Positions 44,818 to 53,669 of a stretch of DNA of 64,000 nt are shown here, one piece after another. Each line of letters opens with the position of its first letter. Within the stretch, counting starts at the first letter, position 1. Origin of the DNA: Pseudomonadota bacterium (GTDB lineage Bacteria > Pseudomonadota > Gammaproteobacteria > Burkholderiales > Rhodocyclaceae). The stretch covers positions 1 to 64,000 of the forward strand of contig JAPLQT010000123.1 of NCBI GenBank assembly GCA_026399515.1. Reading direction: 5' to 3'. The notes under the pieces are model-generated. The model worked only from the letters and a program-made list of their open reading frames with translations. It was not told where the DNA came from and did no database searches. The translations under genes were made by a program, and so were the position numbers.

Positions 44818-47285
44818 TCCTGTTTCGTTCCTTCGACAAATTCGTGTTCGCCGGCGGCGACCGTGACCGGCCCGGTAGTGCCGGGGCAAACCACTTCGGC
44901 TTCACAGTCAGGCGGAATCACGACCGTCAGCTTAAGGCCGTCCGAATCCTTGCGCCATTGCACGGCGACATCGCCGTGGGGCGTCGGATAGCGGCCCCTG
45001 GCCCAAGCGAGTCCTGCGATTTGCGGCGCGATGCGCAGGCGCCGGAATCCGTCCGCGATGGGCGACACACCGAGCACGTCCGTGGATAAGTCGAAAGTCG
45101 GTGTCGCCGACCAGGCGTGGCACTTGCTGGTGATCGGCTCCAACTGCCAGGTTTCCCTGAACGTGCTTTCACCGTCCGCCAATAAAACACTCCAGCGCCG
45201 ACGGATATTGTCGACCAAGGTTTCGAAACGCCCATCCAGGCGCAGGGCACGGTGCAGGAAATGGGAATAGAAAGGCTGTGCCATGACGACCTGGTTTTCT
45301 TCGTCGAAATGCGTCACTTGTCCTTCGCGGCCCAGGCCGTGAGTCAACACCAGACGTTCCTCGTCGAGGACGGTCTCGAACATTCGTGGCCAGCGTTCCC
45401 GCGGCGCGATCTCCCAGGCGATGACCGCGGCATTGCTCTGCTGGCTCACCCGGCGGCTGAGCCGGCCGTGACGGCGGGCATCGGCATAGACGCCGCGCGT
45501 TTCGTCCCAAAGCAGCGCGTTGATGGCGACGGCGACGCGGTCGGCGAGGCCTTGGTATTTTTCGGCCGCGGGCTCATGGCGGACTGCTCGCGCCAGGCGT
45601 GCAGCGGTTCTCAGGGCGGCAACGTAGAGCGCGTTGAAGGCGGTCACCTGGCCCTTCTTGTCGGTTTCAGCCCATTCGACGAACACCCACAGGGGCACTT
45701 CGCTCAGCAGTCCGTCGACATCGAGGTAACGCTCGAACCATTGCAGTGCCCGGGCGATATTGGGATAAACCTCTTCAGCCAGCTCCGGGTCGTCGGCGAA
45801 ACGCAGGTAGTCGCCGATGGCGAGGATCCAGTATAGGCAAAAGTCGGGAATGTTGGTCATACCCGCGAGGGCGAAGTCGCCCGGCGCGGCCATGGTGGTC
45901 AAACCCTCGGGGCGCTGCGATGCGGCGAGCTGGCGGATCAATCGCGCGGCCAGCCGCGTGTCGCCATACGTCGCGTAGTTGATGCGGGCGTCCAGGTAGG
46001 CATCCATCCATTGCCGCTGCTCCCGCGACGGGCAATCCACATAGGCGTCGTGCATGCACAACCGCAGCGTTCGGGCGCCAGCCGCCCAAATACGATTGAG
46101 GGCGGGATCGGAACATTCGAACTGCCCGCGTTCCTCGACCGGATAATGGCACTGATGTACCGTCACCGTCCGCACCTGGAGCGGCTCCTGGCACTGGCGG
46201 TAGCTCACTTGCAGGTAACGCAGGCCATTCCATTCGAAGCGTTCCCAGGACTGGGCGCCGGCGCGAAGAACGTAGCGATGAGCGATGGGCGCGTCAAAAC
46301 CCGGGATCCCGTCATAGATCAGCACCCGTCCGTCGGGAAGCAATTGCTCACCCGGATAAAAATCGACCACCGCGCCGGCGGGTCCGTCGAGTTCGAAACC
46401 GATATAGCCGGTGACGACTTCGCCGAAGTCGTAGATCACCGACACGCAACGCTCGCCTACGGTGACGATGCGGTCTCTGCCCTCGCCGACCGAGCAGGTA
46501 CCAAGCGGCAAGAGGGCTTCCCCATTCATGCGCGCGGCCAGGTCATCGGATTCCGCCGAGGGCGCAGTCTCGAACACGGCAATCGGCCGGGCACTTAGCG
46601 TCGGTCCATGGTGTTGCGCCGGAATGTCGCGCAGGCTCAGGAACTGGAAGGGGACCACGTCTCCGCTGTAGTTGCGTCCCGCTACTCGCAGCACCTCGGC
46701 ACTGTCCCAGGACGTGTCGTCGTAAGCACTATCCCGCCAACGCTCGTCCGCCTGCCGGGCGTCGTACCACTCCGAAAAGCCCAGGCTGTTGGAAGGTACC
46801 TCCGTCCGCCAAGCTTCGGCGACGCGACAACGCCACTGGCTATCGGTGTCGAGCCGTATGGAAGCGCCGGCGGTGACGACTTCCCCTTGCAGGAAGAAGC
46901 CTCCGCAACCGAAGGCGCGGGCCGGGTCCCAGCCCGGCAGTTCGTACCAGGCGGTGTTGCGGCCATAGGAATGGGCGAGGACGGCGATCACGTTCGGTCC
47001 GGGTGTCAGCCAGGGCGCCAGATCGTAAGGGTCCAGGACAGCTTGCGCCGACGCGCTGCGCGCCGGCCCGCGACCGATGAGGACACCGTTGATGAATAAC
47101 TGATAGCGTCCGTCGGCGGTCACCACTACAGGCGCCGACTCGACGGGGCCGGAGACATCGAAGCGCCGCCGGAACATGACAAAGCGATTGGTTTCCCCGG
47201 GCAGGCGTGGCGGCGCGGTCCAGAAGCCTTCACGGCCGAGGCCGCGGGGGCGCCAGATGAATTCGGCTCGCCGCGTGAAGCTCAT
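44814..47285 (-). CDS. Alpha-L-rhamnosidase (GH78)
   Basis: This 823-residue protein has the GH78 plan: N-terminal beta-sandwich carbohydrate-binding domains (VVVTADGRYQLFINGVLIGRG; IYDFGEVVTGYIGFEL), then the (alpha/alpha)6 barrel with the catalytic-region block CPSREQRQWMDAYLDARINY and the later ETDKKGQV, SVLLADGESTFRETW and SKCHAWSATPTFDL. It releases terminal L-rhamnose from glycosides. There is no signal peptide, so hydrolysis is cytoplasmic after import. It ends at the SDR start and follows the MFS gene by 39 bases. Confidence 0.9.
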   Translation of the reverse strand: MSFTRRAEFIWRPRGLGREGFWTAPPRLPGETNRFVMFRRRFDVSGPVESAPVVVTADGRYQLFINGVLIGRGPARSASAQAVLDPYDLAPWLTPGPNVIAVLAHSYGRNTAWYELPGWDPARAFGCGGFFLQGEVVTAGASIRLDTDSQWRCRVAEAWRTEVPSNSLGFSEWYDARQADERWRDSAYDDTSWDSAEVLRVAGRNYSGDVVPFQFLSLRDIPAQHHGPTLSARPIAVFETAPSAESDDLAARMNGEALLPLGTCSVGEGRDRIVTVGERCVSVIYDFGEVVTGYIGFELDGPAGAVVDFYPGEQLLPDGRVLIYDGIPGFDAPIAHRYVLRAGAQSWERFEWNGLRYLQVSYRQCQEPLQVRTVTVHQCHYPVEERGQFECSDPALNRIWAAGARTLRLCMHDAYVDCPSREQRQWMDAYLDARINYATYGDTRLAARLIRQLAASQRPEGLTTMAAPGDFALAGMTNIPDFCLYWILAIGDYLRFADDPELAEEVYPNIARALQWFERYLDVDGLLSEVPLWVFVEWAETDKKGQVTAFNALYVAALRTAARLARAVRHEPAAEKYQGLADRVAVAINALLWDETRGVYADARRHGRLSRRVSQQSNAAVIAWEIAPRERWPRMFETVLDEERLVLTHGLGREGQVTHFDEENQVVMAQPFYSHFLHRALRLDGRFETLVDNIRRRWSVLLADGESTFRETWQLEPITSKCHAWSATPTFDLSTDVLGVSPIADGFRRLRIAPQIAGLAWARGRYPTPHGDVAVQWRKDSDGLKLTVVIPPDCEAEVVCPGTTGPVTVAAGEHEFVEGTKQE

Positions 47286-47324
47286 CTCAGCAGACCTTGC
47301 GCGAGGTGCTTCGAAAAGTTCCGC

Positions 47325-48641
47325 TCATGCCGGCAACTGGACGAGCTTGCGCGCCATGAAGCGCGCCGGCAGGAAGGCGAGGAGCGCTCCAAGCAAGCCG
47401 AACACCGGTGCCGTCAGCAGCAAGCCATGACGAAGCGCCGCGCTTGAGCCCACTTCGGCGACCACCGAGTCGCTGATCAACCCGACCAGGATGGGCCCCA
47501 CGGCAGCGCCGATGCTGGTGGTGACGATGACGACGACTAGCGTTCCCAGGCTGTGCATCGATGCCGGCACCAGATCGAGCGCCAAGGACAGCATGACCGG
47601 GGTCCGGGCGACGGTCATGAACAGCACCACGCCGCCCGCTATCAATGCGACCGGCTGTGAAACATCCATCGAGACCAGCGCCATGGCCGGAACGGAAAGC
47701 AGGCAGAAGATGGCGGGCAAGATCGCCAGCCAGCGGTCGTCGTTCATGCGCCGGGCGATGGCCGGGCAGATCCAGCCGCTGGCCAGGCTGGCAATCAGCA
47801 TGGCAATCCCCATCCAGGTACCGATGTACAACCCGATATCGGTGTAGGTGAGCCCATAGGCACGCACCAGGGTGACCGGGTACCAGCTCACAAACGCATA
47901 TATCCCGATGCCATAAGTCGCGTGGCCGATCAGGAGAAAGAGGAAGGCCTTGTTCGAGAACATCACACGCATGGCGCGAAGGAAAGTATCCCGCCCGGCC
48001 AATGATCCGTCGGCGAGTGTCTCCGAGCGAACCGAAAGCCGCGGCGGTTCGCTGATGGTCCACCTCACGACGAGGGCCAGGAAGAGGCCGATCACGCCGA
48101 AGGAAATAACCGCTACCCGCCAGCCGAACTGATCGGTCAGGACGCCCACCAGAGGATTGCCGATAATGCCCGCGACCGCCAGGGCGGAGTGCAGGACACC
48201 GATCGCCTGGGTGCGCTTCTCGCGCTTGAAATAATCGCCGATCAGGGATACGGCGCCGGGGATGCAGGCTGCTTCGCCGGCGCCGAGTCCGGCTCGGGCG
48301 AGAACTATCTGGACAAAATTGGCGGCGCTGCCGAAGGCGACGGCCATCATGGACCAAACACCGACACTCCAGGCGAGGATGTTGCGGCGGTTCCCCCGAT
48401 CGAGCCAGCGGGCAATCGGGAAGCCGAAAACCGTATAGGCAACGACGAAAGCAGCGCCGGAAAGAATGCCGATTTGAGTATCGGTAAGTTGGAGGTCGAC
48501 CTTGATCTGCTGGAGTATCAGGCCCACGGAAAAGCGATCGATGTTGCCCAGCAGGTTTGTCATCCACAGAACGAACAGGGCGTAATACGCGTGCCGCGAG
48601 GACATTGCAGGGGATGGTTGACGAGCCGCCGGTTCTGTCAT
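47325..48641 (-). CDS. MFS transporter of the rhamnoside locus
   Basis: This 438-residue protein has about twelve hydrophobic segments with the MFS loop motif ARWLDRGNRRNI between helices 2 and 3 and YFKREKRTQAIGV in a later loop. It resembles the anion:cation symporter (ACS)-type and sugar-acid transporters. In context it would bring the glycoside or sugar across the inner membrane. Its ATG overlaps the SGNH stop by 4 bases. Confidence 0.86.
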   Translation of the reverse strand: MTEPAARQPSPAMSSRHAYYALFVLWMTNLLGNIDRFSVGLILQQIKVDLQLTDTQIGILSGAAFVVAYTVFGFPIARWLDRGNRRNILAWSVGVWSMMAVAFGSAANFVQIVLARAGLGAGEAACIPGAVSLIGDYFKREKRTQAIGVLHSALAVAGIIGNPLVGVLTDQFGWRVAVISFGVIGLFLALVVRWTISEPPRLSVRSETLADGSLAGRDTFLRAMRVMFSNKAFLFLLIGHATYGIGIYAFVSWYPVTLVRAYGLTYTDIGLYIGTWMGIAMLIASLASGWICPAIARRMNDDRWLAILPAIFCLLSVPAMALVSMDVSQPVALIAGGVVLFMTVARTPVMLSLALDLVPASMHSLGTLVVVIVTTSIGAAVGPILVGLISDSVVAEVGSSAALRHGLLLTAPVFGLLGALLAFLPARFMARKLVQLPA

Positions 48642-49798
48642 TTGAAAAACTCCAGGTTAACTGCCGCGCCGAGCGCTTTTTGCCCCGCCGTGTTTGGGTG
48701 CATGCAATCGCCGGAATCAAACTCGGCGGCCAGTCGGCTGACATCATGAGGGTCCCGCAAGGCTGCCTCGAAATCGATCACCTGGGCAAAAGCGCCGGAG
48801 GTGCGTATCCAGTGGTTGACTTCCTGGCGCACCACTTCCTTCTCCTCCAAGAAGAAAAGTGAACCTCGGAACGGCAGCAGCGTCGCGCCGATCACCTTGA
48901 TGCCGCGCGCCCGAGCCCGGGTCAATATCTGTTGATATCCGGCGATCAATCCAGCCGTCGTTGCAATTGGCCAGGTGACGCCTTCGATGTTGGTGCGGCC
49001 GCCGGCGCCTATGTCGTTGATGCCCTCGAATACGACCAGATGGCTGATGCCCGGGGTCGCGAAGACATCCCGGTCGAGCCGCGCCAGAGCAGGGGGGCCG
49101 ATGAGCGCCCCGACGAGCTGATTGCCACCGATCCCCGCGTTCACCACCGCCGGGAAATCGGCACCATACCGCTCGTGCATTCGGCGGGCGAGGATGTCGG
49201 TCCAACTGCGAAACTCCGTCGATTGTGCGCCGGCGCCGTCGGTCAGGGAGTCGCCCAGGCAGACGATCGCCCCTGGCGAATATGCGCTATCGACTTCGAC
49301 CGCTATCCCGGTGATCGTCGGGCGCACGGCGATTGGCTGCGCCTCTTGAAGGACGCTCTCCATGACGAAATCACCATTGGGAGCGTGCCGGGCCTTGTGC
49401 ACATTTTCACTGCGCGCCGGCGTGAATTCGTCGGGAAAGAACACGCTGACGACGACCTCCCCGAGCAGCGCCACGGCCAGATCCAAGGGATCGCTGAAGA
49501 CTGGGGCACCCGGTGGAATGGCAATGCCCGGCTGCCCGGCGAAGGTCACCCGCCGCAGAGAGTCCGCCCTTATCCCGTCATTCTCGCCGGGCAACCCGAT
49601 GCTGGCACCGCCTATGCGGAGGGGCCGCTCACCAGTTTCATTGGAGAAGCGCAGTTGCAGGCGTGAACCCCCGACGCTGACTCGCACGCGATGGCGCACC
49701 GTACCCGCCAACGGCGTCGGCGTCGCCATGATTTCCTGAGGAACGAAGTACACCGGCGCCGCGGGACTCGCGGCCCAGGTTCCCAACCAGCTTTCCAT
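48638..49798 (-). CDS. SGNH/GDSL-family hydrolase
   Basis: This 386-residue esterase has an N-terminal beta domain and a C-terminal SGNH fold: GDSLTDGAG (block I, catalytic Ser), NAGIGGNQ (block II/III), FEGINDIG, and the His block DCMHPNTAGQKAL. Such enzymes remove acyl groups from sugars. No signal peptide is seen. AAGGAAAA precedes the ATG. It heads the SGNH-MFS-GH78-SDR operon, so the substrate may be an acylated rhamnoside. Confidence 0.86.
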   Translation of the reverse strand: MESWLGTWAASPAAPVYFVPQEIMATPTPLAGTVRHRVRVSVGGSRLQLRFSNETGERPLRIGGASIGLPGENDGIRADSLRRVTFAGQPGIAIPPGAPVFSDPLDLAVALLGEVVVSVFFPDEFTPARSENVHKARHAPNGDFVMESVLQEAQPIAVRPTITGIAVEVDSAYSPGAIVCLGDSLTDGAGAQSTEFRSWTDILARRMHERYGADFPAVVNAGIGGNQLVGALIGPPALARLDRDVFATPGISHLVVFEGINDIGAGGRTNIEGVTWPIATTAGLIAGYQQILTRARARGIKVIGATLLPFRGSLFFLEEKEVVRQEVNHWIRTSGAFAQVIDFEAALRDPHDVSRLAAEFDSGDCMHPNTAGQKALGAAVNLEFFK

Positions 49799-49838
49799 GT
49801 TTTCCTTACTGGCGCACTAGTCGGCACCGTCACAAGGC

Positions 49839-49872
49839 CAAAAAAAACGCGGGGCCTTATGAATGCCCCGCC
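49839..49872 (-). terminator. Rho-independent terminator after the TonB receptor gene
   Basis: On the minus strand GCGGGGC (7 bp) pairs across a 9-base loop and is followed by a run of eight T (the A run at 49840-49847 on +). It lies between the TonB receptor stop and the SGNH start, separating the receptor transcript from the next operon or limiting read-through. Confidence 0.85.
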
Positions 49873-49901
49873 GAAGTCACGTCTCTAAGCTTACCCGCAG
49901 A

Positions 49902-52070
49902 TCAATAGTTCAGGGTGAGCTTCAGGTTGACGGTGCGCGGATCGTTGGGATAGCGAACCTGGGTTTGTAGCGGCGGTATGTTGAATCCGAACATCGGCCA
50001 GTAATCGTTCTTCAGATTGTTGCCGATCAACTCGAGTTTCCACTTGCCGCCACCGCCCGCTACGCCTATACGCCCACCGAGGTTCGAATGCGCCGGGAGC
50101 ACGCGGAGGGGATCATGGGTGGCCGCCCCGTCAGACTGGGCCGTATGGAAGTAGTTGCCGCCAACCGACCAGACCAGGCCGCCGGCAGGCTGAGCGAAAT
50201 CGAAGCCCACCGTGTACTGCTGTTTCGGATTCGGTGCGAACATTGTCGCGGTTGAATTGGTGCTACCGTCAAGAGTACCCAGGTTGGCAAACAGCGTCAG
50301 GCTCTTGGTCGCCTTCCACAGCGTTTCGAATTCCCAGCCCTTGATTGTCGCATCTACGGTGCTGGTGCCGAAAGCGCCACCGGTATTCAGGAAAGCGACC
50401 TGCTCATCCTTGTATTTGGAATCGAAGTAGGTTGCGTTGACGCGCAGCGTGCGGTTCAGCCATTCGGTTTTCGCGCCGATCTCGTAGGTGGTCACGTATT
50501 CCGGGTTGAACGGTGGGGCCGACGCCTCGGCGATACTGCGGGCACCGCCGTTATATCCACCGCCCCGGTAACCATGGGTGGCCGACACGAAACCCAGCGC
50601 ATCGTTGGTCAGTTTGTAGTCGAGGGCCGCGCGCCACTGCGGAGCACTCCAGGTCTTGGAGCGCTGGATGTCGAAGCCCGGGATAGGCGTGCCCTGTGGC
50701 GTCCCGACGTCGCTATAGACGGTCTGCGAGTAACCTACCACGTGAAAGTCCTTGGTCTCCCGAGTCCAGCGCAGGCCGCCGGTCAGGGTGGCGCGATCCG
50801 ACAGTTTCAATGTTTCCTGGGTAAAGATCGCAGAACTGTCTTTGACTTGATCGTACAACTGGAAGCCCGGTAGCAGACCCGCACCGGTTTGCACCGACAC
50901 AGGCAGGTACTGAAGGAAATTCACATGCCACAGAAAATCATTCTTCTCGCGGATGAAATAGGCGCCGACCAGCCAGTTCAGGTCGCCGCGCTGGCCGCCC
51001 AGGTTGAATTCCTGGGTAAATTGGGTGTTCTTCAAGCGCTGGTGGGCATCGAACCGGCGCAAAGGCGTTCCGTCGACATCCTGGTTCAGGCTCTCCTCCA
51101 GGTCGCGGTAGGCCGTGATGGAGCGGAAATCCGAACCCCAGAGCAACCCGTGCAAGTTGGCGGACACGCCCTGATTGTCCAGGTTGTCATAGCGATTCTT
51201 CATATCGGAATAGAAGTTGCGCTTGTCGAACCCGGGTGTAGTAAACAAATCGACACCGTTGGCGCTCCAATAGCTGACTGCGGCAGTCGGTATCGTCCTG
51301 GCTCGGGTGATATCCGCGCTCAGCAGGACGTCCCAATCCTTGTTGATCTTGGCAAGCAGATGGCCACGGGCGCCCAGGCTGTCGTTGGCATTGGCTTTGC
51401 TGCCATCCGTCAGGCTGGTTTGGTTGCCGTCGTTCTTCGCCGACATGAGCACCAGCCGTGCCGCGATTTCGTCTTGCCTGATCGGCAGATTAAGCGCCAC
51501 ATTGAAATCGCGCTCACCGAAGGAGCCCACCGTCGCAGCAACGGTCGCCTGGAACCCGGCCTGGAGGTCGGGCTTCTTGGTGGCAATCTTGATGGCCCCG
51601 GCGGGTGAGTTGCTGCCGTAAAGCGTTCCCTGCGGCCCACGGAGTACTTCAACCCGCTCGATATCGAAAAAGTCCCGGTTTGCACCCAGGGAACGGGAAA
51701 GATAAACGTCATCCACATAGATCCCGATCGCCGGATCCTGCGAGAACACCGCGTTGGCCGTGCCGATGGAGCGGATATAGGCGGTAAAGGTATTCATCGA
51801 ACCGACGTTCAAGATCAGGAAGTTCGGAATCGCGTTTTGCAGCGTATTGACGCTTACGACGTTCAGGGCGTCAAGGGATTCCGGACTCAATGCAGTCACC
51901 GATAGCGGAATCTCCTGGAGTTTTTCCTTGCGCTTTTGCGCAGTAACGACGATCACGGGAATCGAGGCGTCGGTATCTCCTGGCTTGGCAGTCTGGGCCA
52001 CGGCCGGGACGGACGAAAACATCGCTCCTATGCAGGCGGAAAGTACAGTCACACGAAACATGCTTCTCAT
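49902..52070 (-). CDS. TonB-dependent outer-membrane receptor
   Basis: This 722-residue receptor has a signal peptide (MRSMFRVTVLSACIGAMFSS...), a TonB box-like segment (IPVIVVTAQKR), the plug (YVDDVYLSRSLGANRDFFDIERVEVLRGPQGTLYG) and a beta-barrel ending with a terminal aromatic residue (LKLTLNY). It would import the rhamnoside across the outer membrane. GGAGACCACC precedes ATG 52070; an upstream ATG at 52097 gives a poor leader. It heads its own transcript. Confidence 0.9.
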   Translation of the reverse strand: MRSMFRVTVLSACIGAMFSSVPAVAQTAKPGDTDASIPVIVVTAQKRKEKLQEIPLSVTALSPESLDALNVVSVNTLQNAIPNFLILNVGSMNTFTAYIRSIGTANAVFSQDPAIGIYVDDVYLSRSLGANRDFFDIERVEVLRGPQGTLYGSNSPAGAIKIATKKPDLQAGFQATVAATVGSFGERDFNVALNLPIRQDEIAARLVLMSAKNDGNQTSLTDGSKANANDSLGARGHLLAKINKDWDVLLSADITRARTIPTAAVSYWSANGVDLFTTPGFDKRNFYSDMKNRYDNLDNQGVSANLHGLLWGSDFRSITAYRDLEESLNQDVDGTPLRRFDAHQRLKNTQFTQEFNLGGQRGDLNWLVGAYFIREKNDFLWHVNFLQYLPVSVQTGAGLLPGFQLYDQVKDSSAIFTQETLKLSDRATLTGGLRWTRETKDFHVVGYSQTVYSDVGTPQGTPIPGFDIQRSKTWSAPQWRAALDYKLTNDALGFVSATHGYRGGGYNGGARSIAEASAPPFNPEYVTTYEIGAKTEWLNRTLRVNATYFDSKYKDEQVAFLNTGGAFGTSTVDATIKGWEFETLWKATKSLTLFANLGTLDGSTNSTATMFAPNPKQQYTVGFDFAQPAGGLVWSVGGNYFHTAQSDGAATHDPLRVLPAHSNLGGRIGVAGGGGKWKLELIGNNLKNDYWPMFGFNIPPLQTQVRYPNDPRTVNLKLTLNY

Positions 52071-52160
52071 GGTGGTCTCCTCGATATCGACAATCAATTA
52101 TTGTTTAGGTCTGCGTCGCCTCGCCCTGGTCTTGAAGGCGACCGGGGGGCTACGAAAACA

Positions 52161-52189
52161 AAGTTACCATCGTTCCAAACAAAAATCAA
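52161..52189 (-). promoter_or_regulatory. Probable promoter of the TonB receptor gene
   Basis: Minus-strand TTGATT (52184-52189) and TAACTT (52161-52166) are 17 bases apart. A TGATCGATATT site (52211-52221) lies about 21 bases upstream of the -35. Confidence 0.45.
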
Positions 52190-52210
52190 CAGTAGCGCGC
52201 CATTTCGATC

Positions 52211-52221
52211 AATATCGATCA
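52211..52221 (-). promoter_or_regulatory. TGATCGATATT motif, copy 1
   Basis: The 11-mer TGATCGATATT lies on the minus strand within the nearly symmetric GATCAATATCGATC sequence upstream of the receptor promoter. Two more copies are at 52332-52342 and 52692-52702 on the plus strand. It resembles TGATCGTATTT at the cupin promoter. A shared regulator is inferred. Confidence 0.4.
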
Positions 52222-52331
52222 TAAAGGTGTGGTAAGATAACCACAGAATTGACTTAACTGGATGATTTTAAGTGTTTTATGTATCGCCAAATGCGCGCGA
52301 TTCCTGGCTACTACCCGATCGCTGCCGTAAC

Positions 52332-52342
52332 TGATCGATATT
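52332..52342 (+). promoter_or_regulatory. TGATCGATATT motif, copy 2
   Basis: The same 11-mer lies 15 bases before the start of the short SnoaL-like gene, just upstream of its GGAGG ribosome-binding site. It may bind the same regulator as copy 1. Confidence 0.35.
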
Positions 52343-52357
52343 TATTGGAGGTAATCG

Positions 52358-52555
52358 ATGATTCAGGATGACGACAAGCGCGTCGTTACGCAGTTCTTCG
52401 ACGCATTCAGTCGGGGCTCGATAGATGAAGCTTTCGCGTTAATGAGCGATTCCGCCACCCACTTCCTCATCCGTCTGAAAGCTGGAAAGCTCATCGAGGT
52501 CGAGGAATGCATGGACACCCTGCACCTCCACGATCTCATTGCCGCGAAGGTGTGA
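52358..52555 (+). CDS. SnoaL/NTF2-like protein with internal deletion
   Basis: This 65-residue ORF has a strong GGAGG ribosome-binding site and ATG. Residues 1-33 (KRVVTQFFDAFSRGSIDEAFALMSDSAT) match the start of SnoaL/NTF2-like proteins. Residues 34-65 (HFLIRLKAGKLIEVEECMDTLHLHDL) match their C-terminal strand pair. The roughly 60-65 residues that normally lie between them are missing, and the frame is kept. A pocket-forming protein is unlikely to fold from this. It is therefore probably a decayed gene with an open frame. Confidence 0.65.
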   Translation: MIQDDDKRVVTQFFDAFSRGSIDEAFALMSDSATHFLIRLKAGKLIEVEECMDTLHLHDLIAAKV

Positions 52556-52894
52556 CGCAACGCGTTCGGCAGTCGGCATAGGAACGACCTGAAGATAGCC
52601 TCCGGATGCACCGCTCCGCCGGAATTGCAGACTTGCTTGGCGATGCGCCGCCAAATAAACATGAGCTAACGTGACCTGTTATGCTTATGTTTGATCGATA
52701 TTGGGACCAAGGAATGTACCCAGCCTTTGGTGCTCGTCGAGCAGCGCATAACGCAATCGGGCCATCGACATCGCCGGCGAGACCCAGATTACTTGCGCCT
52801 CCAGCCGGGACCAGGTAGTTGATACCTCAGCCATTGCGATCGGGGGTGGCGATCACTGGCCCCAACTTCCCGGGGCGCAGGCTCGACGGAGTTC
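52556..52894. other. Non-coding stretch with a third TGATCGATATT copy
   Basis: No convincing gene is seen. It contains TGATCGATATT at 52692-52702. A 49-codon minus-strand ORF (52685-52834) reads protein-like in places (WSRLEAQVIWVSPAMSMARL) but has no ribosome-binding site and no family match that I recognise. It could be a remnant. Confidence 0.4.
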
Positions 52895-53473
52895 CTATTC
52901 CTTGATGGCTTCCACGGTTATCAGCAAGGTGACTGCGTCGCTGACGAACGGCGCGTAGCGGCCCATATTGAACTCGCTGCGCGATATTTTTGCCAACCCG
53001 TTGGCGCCGCACGCGTACTTGCCGTAAACGATCATGAAGCGGCAATTGAAGTTCGTGATTTCCAGCGTTGTGGCCCGAGTAATACCTTTGATTGTCAGCT
53101 CACCTTCGACCCTGGCTAGCTTCTCCGCGTCGAATACCAGGCGCTTGGAGCTGAAGATCGTCTTGGGATGATTGTCGGTGTCGAAGAAATCGCCCGACCG
53201 CAGCAGCTTGTCGAATATCCCGACGCCGGTGCTGATCGAGCCTGCCTCGATTTCGATGTCGATCGATCCGGATTTCGCTTCCATGTCCAGTTCGATGAAG
53301 CCACTGGTTCTGTCAAATCGGCCGCGCTGATATGACAATCCCCAGTGATCATATTCGAACATGGCGAACGAGTGATCCGGGTCTATCCTGAATCGATCGG
53401 CAGCCGGGCACGGGACGGCAACAACCAGCAGGAATATCGAAATCAGGTGGCCAATATTGGGGGAAATGCGCAT
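52895..53473 (-). CDS. YceI-family periplasmic protein
   Basis: This 192-residue protein has a signal peptide (MRISPNIGHLISIFLLVVAVPCPA) and the YceI lipocalin-like barrel: DRFRIDPDHSFAMFEYDHWG, RFDRTSGFIELD, SGDFFDTDNHPKTIFSS, GELTIKGITRATTLEI. YceI proteins bind isoprenoid or lipid-like molecules. It is a lone gene between the receptor locus and glmS. Confidence 0.9.
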   Translation of the reverse strand: MRISPNIGHLISIFLLVVAVPCPAADRFRIDPDHSFAMFEYDHWGLSYQRGRFDRTSGFIELDMEAKSGSIDIEIEAGSISTGVGIFDKLLRSGDFFDTDNHPKTIFSSKRLVFDAEKLARVEGELTIKGITRATTLEITNFNCRFMIVYGKYACGANGLAKISRSEFNMGRYAPFVSDAVTLLITVEAIKE

Positions 53474-53669
53474 GAGGGCTGAACCATCCCGGGAACCACA
53501 AAGGAATCCCTTTCTGGGTTGTGCGATTTAGGTGAAGTGCTGCCTAAACTCTTAAACAATCCCATTGCCCGTCTTATTCCCCACAAGTAGCAATAACGGG
53601 AAGGCTGACGGCTATTCTGGCTCATGGATTCTTCACAACCGGCCACGGATTCCGGTCCTTGTCCCCGGC

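Noticed and set aside
52685-52834. 49-codon minus-strand ORF
   Set aside because: No ribosome-binding site and no recognisable family; kept only as a possible remnant note.
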